The notes under the pieces were generated by a model that had not been told where the DNA came from, did not search any database, and was given only the letters and a program-made list of their open reading frames with translations. From Bacteroidota bacterium (GTDB taxonomy: Bacteria > Bacteroidota > Kryptoniia > Kryptoniales > JAKASW01): DNA of 5,129 nt. The position numbers were made by a program, and so were the translations under genes. The stretch is taken from contig JAJYGB010000089.1 in the NCBI GenBank assembly GCA_021785235.1, positions 1 through 5,129 on the forward strand. The letters run 5' to 3'. Every line of letters begins with the position of its first letter. The first letter of the stretch is position 1. Below are positions 1 through 5,129 of the stretch, piece by piece.

Positions 1-573
1 CCTAAGACAATGCTCATCCCACTTTGGGTCCTCGGCATCCTGTCCGTTATCGGCGGTTGGATTGGTATTCCGGCGGCGCTTGGCGGGGCCGACACGTTCG
101 ACAAGTTCCTCGAACCGGTTTTCGAGAACGCCCAGTCAAAACTCCCGTCGTTATTCTTCATGCACCCGTCGACGGAGTATATCCTTATGGCGGTCTCGGT
201 GCTGCTCGCGGCCAGTGGCGTCTACCTCGGTTACGTCGCCTATCTCAAGAAACCGGCGCTATCCGCGAAACTCAAAAAGGGAGTCGGCGATTTCTACGAT
301 ATTCTGCTCAACAAATATTATATCGATGAAATTTACCAGGCTGTACTCGTCAAGCCGCTCACTTATGTGAGTGAAAGATATCTGTGGCACGGCTTCGATG
401 AGACAGTCATAGACGGAACTGTGAACGGAACAGGGAAGATCGTCCGGTTTTTCGGCAGGATTCTGCGAAAGATCCAAACGGGATTTGTTCAGAACTACGC
501 ACTGGCTTTCGTAATCGGAATAATCATAATGGTCGGATACCTGATATTGTCCATGGGACCCTTCGCAAAATAA
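1..573 (+). CDS. nuoL: NADH-quinone oxidoreductase subunit L, C-terminal fragment (5' end outside window)
   Basis: This is the last 190 residues of the largest antiporter-like subunit of complex I, which pumps protons across the cytoplasmic membrane at the distal end of the membrane arm. The frame is open to the left edge (it begins Pro-Lys-Thr-Met), so the first visible Met is internal. The full protein is usually a little over 600 residues, so about two thirds is missing, including the main proton-channel residues. Visible parts, numbered within the fragment: a membrane helix at about 4-27, another at about 58-82, a long charged amphipathic stretch at about 93-160, and a last membrane helix at about 165-185. 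The NKYYIDEIY motif (104-112) and the following D-x-x-I-D-G-x-V-N-G segment are typical of the NuoL C-terminus, where the long lateral helix runs along NuoM and NuoN. The gene ends in TAA, 15 bases before nuoM and in the same frame. Identification rests on these motifs and on the following nuoM and nuoN. Confidence 0.95.
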   Translation, partial: PKTMLIPLWVLGILSVIGGWIGIPAALGGADTFDKFLEPVFENAQSKLPSLFFMHPSTEYILMAVSVLLAASGVYLGYVAYLKKPALSAKLKKGVGDFYDILLNKYYIDEIYQAVLVKPLTYVSERYLWHGFDETVIDGTVNGTGKIVRFFGRILRKIQTGFVQNYALAFVIGIIIMVGYLILSMGPFAK

Positions 574-588
574 ACTGAGAACAACAAA

Positions 589-2121
589 ATGTTCGAAACT
601 CACATATTGTCTTTCATAATCTTCACGCCTCTTATAGGAGCTCTCCTGGTATTGCTGGTTCGCAGCGAGAGGGCAGTCAAAAGCGTGTCCATCCTTTTCG
701 CCGCGTTGACGTTCATAATCTCGGTGTTGCTCTATGTCAGCTTCGACGCGGCTAAGCCGGGGTTCCAGTTCGTCGAGTACGTACCCTGGATTTACAGCCT
801 GAACGTCGCCTATCACCTCGGAATAGACGGCATTTCGCTCCTCCTGATGGTCCTGACGACGTTCCTGACTCTCATAGCGCTTGTGGCTTCTTGGTCGTCG
901 ATAAATAAGAGGGTCAAAGGATTCAACTTCTTCGTCCTTCTGCTCGAGGTCGGCATGCTGGGAGTCTTTTCGTCGCTCGATCTCTTCCTCTTCTACATTT
1001 TTTGGGAGGCAATGCTTGTCCCGATGTACTTCATCATCGGCATCTGGGGGCACGAGCGGAGAGTATACGCTGCGATCAAGTTTTTCATTTACACGATGGT
1101 CGGAAGTCTTTTGATGCTCGTCGCGATTATCTGGCTCGGTTATTACGCGAGCACCTTGCCCGGCGGGAGCTTCACGACTAACCTCGTCGAATTGTACAGC
1201 ATAGCTCCCACCATCCCGATCGGGATTCAAACCTGGATGTTCCTCGCGTTCACGTTGAGTTTCGCGATCAAGGTTCCGATTTTTCCTCTGCACACGTGGC
1301 TTCCTGACGCGCATACAGAGGCGCCGATGGCCGGCAGCGTCCTCCTTGCGGGCGTTCTTCTGAAGATGGGGACCTATGGGCTCCTGCGCTTCTCTCTGCC
1401 GCTTTTCCCGCAGTCGGCGTTCAAGTTCCTTCCCCTTATGGCAATACTTGCCATCGTCGGCATCATTTACGGCGCGTTCGTATCGATGGTGCAGAAGGAT
1501 TTGAAGAAGCTTGTAGCGTACTCGTCGGTTGCCCATCTCGGCTTCGTCGTGCTCGGCATATTTGCGATAACCGTCGAGTCCATCCAGGGGTCCGTCATCC
1601 AGATGGTCAACCACGGTTTGACGACGGGAGCCTTGTTCCTCCTGGTGGGGATGCTTTATGACAAGCGGCACACGAGATTGATCAGCGACTTCGGCGGGCT
1701 GGCAAGGGTCGTCCCCGTGATGGCCACATTCTTTATGATTGCCATGCTCGGTTCTGTCGGCCTCCCGGGGCTAAACGGGTTTGTCGGTGAATTCCTGATC
1801 CTGGTTGGTTCATTCAAGAGCGACTTCCTGGGTACCCCCGCGTACGCTATCGTCGCCACGAGTGGAGTCATCTTCGCCGCAGTGTATTTACTCTGGATGT
1901 ATCAGCGCGTTTTCTTTAAGACCGTTGACAAGCCTGAAAACGAGAAGATGAAGGACCTGAACGTACGTGAGATCGCCGTGTTGGCGGCAATCGTCGTGTT
2001 TATCGTCTGGATCGGAGTCCACCCTATGACGTTTCTTTCCAAGAGCGAGCCGGCAGTGAAGGCATTGGTGAACACCATGACGAATGCCAGGGTGGGCTCG
2101 CTTACCGTCTTACAGCGATGA
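589..2121 (+). CDS. nuoM: NADH-quinone oxidoreductase subunit M
   Basis: This encodes the central antiporter-like, proton-translocating subunit of complex I, an integral protein of the cytoplasmic membrane. At 510 residues it has the usual length, and about 14 hydrophobic helices can be traced. Signature segments are FWEAMLVPMYFIIG (139-152), IKVPIFPLHTWLPDAHTEAP (227-246), the LLKMGTYGLLRF stretch (257-268), YSSVAHLGF (311-319), VNHGLTTGALFLL (340-352) and LNGFVGEF (395-402). The charged residues that form the proton path in studied homologues are all present: Glu140, Lys228, Lys259, His316, His342 and Glu401, matching E. coli NuoM Glu144, Lys234, Lys265 and Glu407 with a shift of four to six positions. 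A terminal Glu on the twelfth helix is typical of NuoM and separates it from NuoN. ATG 589 is the only start after the nuoL stop in this frame, but it lacks a clear Shine-Dalgarno sequence (only GAGAA about eight bases upstream), so coupling to nuoL translation is likely. Nothing suggests loss of function. Confidence 0.98.
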   Translation: MFETHILSFIIFTPLIGALLVLLVRSERAVKSVSILFAALTFIISVLLYVSFDAAKPGFQFVEYVPWIYSLNVAYHLGIDGISLLLMVLTTFLTLIALVASWSSINKRVKGFNFFVLLLEVGMLGVFSSLDLFLFYIFWEAMLVPMYFIIGIWGHERRVYAAIKFFIYTMVGSLLMLVAIIWLGYYASTLPGGSFTTNLVELYSIAPTIPIGIQTWMFLAFTLSFAIKVPIFPLHTWLPDAHTEAPMAGSVLLAGVLLKMGTYGLLRFSLPLFPQSAFKFLPLMAILAIVGIIYGAFVSMVQKDLKKLVAYSSVAHLGFVVLGIFAITVESIQGSVIQMVNHGLTTGALFLLVGMLYDKRHTRLISDFGGLARVVPVMATFFMIAMLGSVGLPGLNGFVGEFLILVGSFKSDFLGTPAYAIVATSGVIFAAVYLLWMYQRVFFKTVDKPENEKMKDLNVREIAVLAAIVVFIVWIGVHPMTFLSKSEPAVKALVNTMTNARVGSLTVLQR

Positions 2122-2125
2122 AGCC

Positions 2126-2134
2126 GGGGGAGGA
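2126..2134 (+). promoter_or_regulatory. Strong Shine-Dalgarno-like purine run far upstream of nuoN
   Basis: The run GGGGGAGGA contains a full GGAGG core (2129-2133) but lies more than 40 bases before the nuoN ATG, too far to serve it directly. It is well spaced for a TTG at 2139 (five bases from the core) or a GTG at 2143 (nine bases). The TTG frame ends overlapping the nuoN start; the GTG frame gives only seven codons, ending at 2166. It could load ribosomes for a short leader frame or act as a standby site, or it may be a chance purine run. Confidence 0.3.
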
Positions 2135-2165
2135 TTTTTTGAGTGATTCGTATAATGTCCTGTTG

Positions 2166-2173
2166 AGAGGAAG
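2166..2173 (+). promoter_or_regulatory. Ribosome binding site of nuoN
   Basis: AGAGGAAG contains an AGGA core about five bases before the ATG at 2177, normal spacing. This supports ATG 2177 as the start. The nuoN frame upstream is closed by a TAA at 2153-2155, with no other start codon in between, so the choice of start is well constrained. Confidence 0.75.
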
Positions 2174-2176
2174 ATA

Positions 2177-3601
2177 ATGTCTTTTAATTATAGCGACCTG
2201 ATTGCAGTCAGCCCAATACTCTTCTTAAGCGCGTATTCCCTGCTGCTGCTTATCATCGATGCAAGTCTCAGGAAACCGGCGAATGTCGTCTACTGGCTCA
2301 CGCTTTTAGGCCTCGTAGTTTCAGGCCTCCTGACTGTGAATACTTACAACGCTTCCGGGATCGCTTTCAACGGTACTGTCTTCACGGGCAGATTCCCCGC
2401 TTTTTTTGAAATTGTCTTCCTGTTGAGCTCGGCATTAAGCGTTCTTCTGTCGAAGCCCTATCTCGAAAAACAGAAGATAGACTTCGGCGAATATTATTCG
2501 CTCGTGGTTTTTGCGACTGTCGGGATGATGCTCATGGCGAGCGCGCGCGACTTGATGGTGCTGTTCCTGGGGCTTGAGCTGATGTCGATAAGCCTTTACG
2601 TGCTTGCCGGGTTCGTACGCAGGGATGCTAAATCCAACGAGGCGTCGCTGAAGTACTTCCTGCTGGGGGCGTTTGCGACCGGGTTCCTCCTGTACGGAAT
2701 AGCGCTGGTATACGGCGCCAGCGGCACCACGAATCTGGCCAATATTCTCGGCAGGTTTTCATCGATTCAAAACGACCCCTTGCTCTGGATCGGCGCGGCG
2801 CTTATCCTCGTCGGACTCAGCTTCAAGATTTCAGCGGTACCTTTCCATATGTGGGTGCCGGACGTTTACGAGGGTTCTCCCACGACTATATCGGGTTTCA
2901 TGTCGACCGGAAGCAAGGCCGCTGCCTTCTCGGCTCTCGTACTAGTGTTCAGCTATTCCATACACCCATCGTGGCAGTTGCAGCTTGTGATGGCATATCT
3001 GGCCGCCTTCACGATGGTCCTCGGGAACCTGATCGCGCTTGTCCAGACAAATATCAAGAGAATGCTCGCTTATTCGAGCATCGCACATGCTGGCTACGCG
3101 CTTGTCGGTATTGCCGCCGCGAACAGCCTCGGCAGGACCGGCGTTTTGTATTATATGCTTGCCTACACTTTCATGCAGATAGGCGCATTCGGCGTGGTGT
3201 CGGTGCTCGAGAGTAAAGAAGGGAAGTACCTTAACATTTCAGACTATGAAGGCCTGGCTTACAAACATCCGATCATCGCGGCATTGATGGCGCTGTTCAT
3301 GTTTTCGCTTGCGGGTCTTCCTCCCTTCGCGGGGTTCTTCGGAAAATATTATCTCTTTGCGTCGGCGGTCACCGCGGATATGACGTGGCTTGCCATCGTT
3401 GGCGTACTTGCGAGCGTTGTATCGGTATATTTTTATCTGAGTGTTGTTGTGAACATGTACTTCAAGGACTTACCCGAGGGGAGTACGTCGGTAACGATAT
3501 CAAAACTGGGGGCTACGGCTCTGATTATTGCGGCGGCTGCGGTAATCGGGCTTGGCCTGACACCGGGGTATATCGTAGCGCTGACGGAGAGACTGTTTTA
3601 A
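2177..3601 (+). CDS. nuoN: NADH-quinone oxidoreductase subunit N
   Basis: This encodes the antiporter-like proton-pumping subunit of complex I that lies nearest the peripheral arm of the three, next to NuoK. It has 474 residues, close to the usual length, and about 14 hydrophobic helices. Signature segments are FLGLELMSISLYVLAGF (130-146), SNEASLKYFLLGAF (153-166), LSFKISAVPFHMWVPDVYEGSPT (214-236), FMSTGSKAAAF (241-251), YSSIAHAGY (299-307) and LAGLPPFAGFFGKYYLF (378-394). The buried charges needed for proton transfer are kept: Glu134, Lys158, Lys217, Lys247, His304 and Lys390. In E. coli NuoN the counterparts are Glu133, Lys158, Lys217, Lys247 and Lys395. A Lys on the twelfth helix where NuoM has Glu is the family hallmark and confirms NuoN rather than NuoM. 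It is the last gene of the nuo operon here, followed 31 bases later by a terminator hairpin. Its start touches a small upstream frame (TAATG), and it has its own Shine-Dalgarno sequence. No defect is seen. Confidence 0.98.
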   Translation: MSFNYSDLIAVSPILFLSAYSLLLLIIDASLRKPANVVYWLTLLGLVVSGLLTVNTYNASGIAFNGTVFTGRFPAFFEIVFLLSSALSVLLSKPYLEKQKIDFGEYYSLVVFATVGMMLMASARDLMVLFLGLELMSISLYVLAGFVRRDAKSNEASLKYFLLGAFATGFLLYGIALVYGASGTTNLANILGRFSSIQNDPLLWIGAALILVGLSFKISAVPFHMWVPDVYEGSPTTISGFMSTGSKAAAFSALVLVFSYSIHPSWQLQLVMAYLAAFTMVLGNLIALVQTNIKRMLAYSSIAHAGYALVGIAAANSLGRTGVLYYMLAYTFMQIGAFGVVSVLESKEGKYLNISDYEGLAYKHPIIAALMALFMFSLAGLPPFAGFFGKYYLFASAVTADMTWLAIVGVLASVVSVYFYLSVVVNMYFKDLPEGSTSVTISKLGATALIIAAAAVIGLGLTPGYIVALTERLF

Positions 3602-3617
3602 TACTTGGAAATCTATC

Positions 3618-3646
3618 TTGAGAATTTCACCGGCCGCTTCTATTTT
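3618..3646 (+). promoter_or_regulatory. Candidate promoter for nnr, overlapping the nuoN terminator
   Basis: TTGAGA (3618-3623) and TATTTT (3641-3646) are separated by exactly 17 bases and match the general sigma-70 -35 and -10 boxes at five and four of six positions. Transcription would begin near 3653 and give a leader of under 30 bases containing the nnr Shine-Dalgarno sequence. The -10 box falls in the loop of the terminator hairpin. The match is modest. If the host belongs to Bacteroidota, whose main sigma factor prefers TAnnTTTG, the -10 here (TATTTTG) is one T short of that consensus. Confidence 0.3.
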
Positions 3647-3661
3647 GGGGCGGCTTTTTTT
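3633..3661 (+). terminator. Intrinsic (Rho-independent) terminator after nuoN
   Basis: GCCGCTTC (3633-3640) can pair with GGGGCGGC (3647-3654), giving an eight-pair stem that includes two G-U pairs and a solid five-pair G+C base, closed by a six-base TATTTT loop. Seven T residues (3655-3661) follow at once. It lies 31 bases after the nuoN stop and probably ends the nuo operon transcript. The T run ends ten bases before the nnr Shine-Dalgarno sequence, so any read-through would carry nnr. On the opposite strand the hairpin lacks a following T tract of the same quality, so it acts mainly in the + direction. Confidence 0.85.
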
Positions 3662-3671
3662 ATCTTGAATC

Positions 3672-3675
3672 GGAG
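3672..3675 (+). promoter_or_regulatory. Ribosome binding site of nnr
   Basis: GGAG lies five bases before ATG 3681. The frame upstream is closed by TGA at 3666-3668 and contains no other start codon, so this site fixes the start of nnr. Confidence 0.7.
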
Positions 3676-3680
3676 CTGAT

Positions 3681-5129
3681 ATGGAATATCTGTTGACTGC
3701 GGAAGAAATGAGGGGTTGCGACCGGGAAGCCGTCGAAAGCGGCAAGGTCACCGGCCAGGCCCTGATGGATAAAGCCAGCCTTGGGATTGCCAAAGTGGCA
3801 GGCAAACTTCTCGGCGAGGTGCGCGGCAGACATATTGCCGTGATTTGTGGAAAAGGCAACAACGGCGGCGACGGGCTTGGCGCCGCGTTCTACCTCGGCC
3901 AGACCGGCGCGGACGTAACGGTGGTCATGGTAGGGAAGGCTGAGGAGGTCTCGGGAGACGCCAAGGTTTTCCTTGAGAAGGTAAAGAGCTTTTCAACTCA
4001 GGGTGGAAAAATGAAAGTTGAAGAGTTCGCGCAAGTGGCCGGATCTCTTTCGCTGAACGATTTCGATCTCGTTATCGATGCTGTCTTCGGAACGGGATTG
4101 GCAGATGAGCCAAAGGACGACGCGCAGAAGGCAATCCGGCTGATGGCCGATACTTTCACTCCCGTCCTCTGCGTCGACGTGCCGAGCGGGATAAATTCCA
4201 ATGACGGTATGGTTTACACATTGTCCCCGAAGGCCGTCGCTACGGCTACCATGGGGAACCTGAAACGCGGTATCATCATGAATGACGGCAAGGAGAATTC
4301 GGGAGAGATCTACCTTATCGGCATCGGAATGCCTGAAGGTTTGCCGTCGCTTGCCGGCGTTCAGACGTGGGTCATCGGCCTCGATGACGTCAAGAAGTTG
4401 CTGCCGAGGAGAAAGGCAGAGACGTATAAACACGCCGTCGGAAAAGTCTTTGCGCTTGTTGGTTCTGTCGGTATGACCGGGGCGGGAATCATGGTGGGAC
4501 GCGCTGCGATGCGCGCAGGCGCCGGAGCCGTAGTGCTCGGCGTCCCTTCGGAGCTTAACCCGGTGTATGAATCCCAGTTGACAGAAGTGATGACCGTCCC
4601 GCTTCCTCAGACGGGGGATGGTTCTCTCTCCCTTGCAGTTCTGCTGCAGATACAGAAGAACCTTGAATGGGCGGATGTGCTGGTCGTGGGGCCGGGCCTG
4701 TCGAGGAACCAGGAAACGTCACAGCTCGTGGCGAAAATATTGCGCAGCCATGATGGGACAATAGTTGTGGATGCGGACGGTTTGAATGCTATGGCGGATC
4801 AGCCGGACATACTGCGTGATACGCATGCGGAGGTTATCCTGACCCCGCATCTCGGCGAGTTCAGCAGGCTTACCAGGTTGTCGGCTGAAGAGATAGCTAA
4901 AGACCGGATCGAGCTTGCCCGCCGCTACGCGCAGGACAACAAGGTGACTCTGGTTTTGAAGGGATCGCCTACCGTAGTCGCGACGAAAGAGGGAAAAGTA
5001 TTCGTAAATGTCCACGGGAATCCTGGGATGGCCACCGCAGGGATGGGAGATGTGCTGACAGGCATAATTGCCGCGATGCTGGCTCAGAAATTGAGTCCCG
5101 TCGACGCCGCGGTTGCAGGCGTATACTTG
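3681..5129 (+). CDS. nnr: Bifunctional NAD(P)H-hydrate epimerase / ADP-dependent dehydratase (3' end outside window)
   Basis: This cytosolic repair enzyme acts on NADHX and NADPHX, hydrated forms of the reduced cofactors that arise spontaneously or as a GAPDH side product. The N-terminal YjeF_N domain interconverts R and S epimers; the C-terminal ribokinase-like domain dehydrates the S form, using ADP in bacterial members. The 483 visible codons stay open to the right edge. Fused family members are usually about 500-520 residues, so only the C-terminal tail is missing. Epimerase motifs are GKGNNGGDG (57-65), IDAVFGTGL (132-140), DVPSGINSNDG (166-176) and KRG (195-197). Dehydratase motifs are VGKVFALVGSVGMTGAG (253-269), GPGLS (337-341), VVDADGLNA (362-370), LTPHLGEF (387-394), LKGSPTVVA (426-434) and the nucleotide-binding NPGMATAGMGDVLTG (447-461) with Asp457. 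All key elements of both domains are intact. It lies 79 bases after nuoN beyond a terminator, with its own Shine-Dalgarno sequence, so it is probably transcribed separately or by read-through. ATG 3681 is the first start after an in-frame TGA. Confidence 0.95.
   Translation, partial: MEYLLTAEEMRGCDREAVESGKVTGQALMDKASLGIAKVAGKLLGEVRGRHIAVICGKGNNGGDGLGAAFYLGQTGADVTVVMVGKAEEVSGDAKVFLEKVKSFSTQGGKMKVEEFAQVAGSLSLNDFDLVIDAVFGTGLADEPKDDAQKAIRLMADTFTPVLCVDVPSGINSNDGMVYTLSPKAVATATMGNLKRGIIMNDGKENSGEIYLIGIGMPEGLPSLAGVQTWVIGLDDVKKLLPRRKAETYKHAVGKVFALVGSVGMTGAGIMVGRAAMRAGAGAVVLGVPSELNPVYESQLTEVMTVPLPQTGDGSLSLAVLLQIQKNLEWADVLVVGPGLSRNQETSQLVAKILRSHDGTIVVDADGLNAMADQPDILRDTHAEVILTPHLGEFSRLTRLSAEEIAKDRIELARRYAQDNKVTLVLKGSPTVVATKEGKVFVNVHGNPGMATAGMGDVLTGIIAAMLAQKLSPVDAAVAGVYL

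Larger units (their letters stand above)
2118..2177 (+). other. Possible 19-codon mini-ORF bridging nuoM and nuoN
   Basis: A small open frame begins with an ATG that overlaps the nuoM stop codon (ATGA at 2118-2121) and ends in a TAA whose last base is the first base of the nuoN ATG (TAATG at 2175-2179). It would encode MKPGEDFLSDSYNVLLRGR. No Shine-Dalgarno sequence precedes the ATG, so initiation there would depend on ribosomes finishing nuoM. An in-frame TTG at 2139 lies five bases after a strong GGAGG and would give a 12-residue product. I do not recognise the peptide. The likeliest role, if any, is to hand ribosomes from nuoM to nuoN by translational coupling rather than to make a useful peptide. 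Sixty open bases can arise by chance, so this is inference from geometry only. Confidence 0.22.

Noticed and set aside
10..12. Treating the ATG at position 10 as the start of a small gene of its own
   Set aside because: The frame is open to the window edge, and the sequence continues the NuoL membrane core, so this Met is internal to a truncated nuoL.
24..370. Two + strand frames of about 100 codons overlapping nuoL in other phases
   Set aside because: They are Arg-rich alternate-frame readings of nuoL, whose own frame carries clear family motifs.
259..1671. A 470-codon open frame on the - strand opposite the end of nuoL and two thirds of nuoM, from a GTG start
   Set aside because: It runs codon-against-codon with nuoL and nuoM, so it stays open merely because the sense genes do not use TTA, CTA or TCA there. 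Its product is very rich in Arg, Glu, Asp, Gln and His, the mirror of hydrophobic membrane codons, and has no domain I recognise. The sense genes are unmistakable.
2851..3621. Two + strand frames (2851-3216 and 3385-3621) inside nuoN in another phase
   Set aside because: They lie within conserved nuoN coding sequence and resemble no known protein; a second gene there is not supported.
3500..5015. Several open frames of 67-146 codons on the - strand opposite the nuoN end and nnr
   Set aside because: They overlap strongly supported sense coding sequence, have low-complexity or arginine/serine-rich products and show no recognisable motifs.
1..5129. Mobile element, CRISPR array, tRNA/rRNA, riboswitch or defence system
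   Set aside because: No terminal inverted repeats, transposase motifs, regularly spaced repeats or cloverleaf-like segments were seen by eye, and nearly all bases are covered by core metabolic genes. A tRNA, Rfam and repeat search could confirm this.

Overview
This window is the 3' end of a bacterial respiratory complex I (NADH:quinone oxidoreductase, nuo) operon, followed by a gene for repair of damaged NAD(P)H. All genes are on the + strand. In order they are: the C-terminal third of nuoL (truncated by the left edge), complete nuoM, complete nuoN, an intrinsic terminator, and a bifunctional NAD(P)H-hydrate epimerase/dehydratase gene (nnr), cut by the right edge a few dozen codons before its expected stop. 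Coding density is very high; the longest non-coding gap is 79 bases, so no gene-free stretch approaches 300 bases.

NuoL, NuoM and NuoN are the three antiporter-like proton-pumping subunits of the complex I membrane arm. NuoM and NuoN keep all the buried charged residues expected of working proton channels. The L-M-N order is the canonical bacterial one, and nuoN is followed directly by a good hairpin-plus-T-tract terminator, so this looks like the true end of the operon. nnr has its own Shine-Dalgarno sequence and possibly its own promoter overlapping the terminator. Its product repairs hydrated NADH and NADPH, so a gene for an NADH-consuming machine lies beside one that maintains the NADH pool. 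A functional link is inference only.

The organism is a bacterium of moderate GC content (roughly half by eye) with respiratory metabolism. The style of NuoL/M/N and of the fused Nnr would fit a Gram-negative lineage such as the Bacteroidota/Ignavibacteriota group, but I cannot place it firmly without a database search.

The window is mostly ordinary core metabolism; I see no mobile element, CRISPR array, RNA gene, toxin-antitoxin pair or defence system. The less routine structure lies in the junctions. The 55-base nuoM-nuoN gap is exactly tiled by a 19-codon open frame that overlaps the nuoM stop and the nuoN start, with a strong internal Shine-Dalgarno sequence. The nuoN-nnr gap has a promoter-like element superimposed on the terminator. 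The nuoL and nuoM reading frames are in phase, separated by one stop codon and five sense codons, with almost no Shine-Dalgarno sequence before nuoM.
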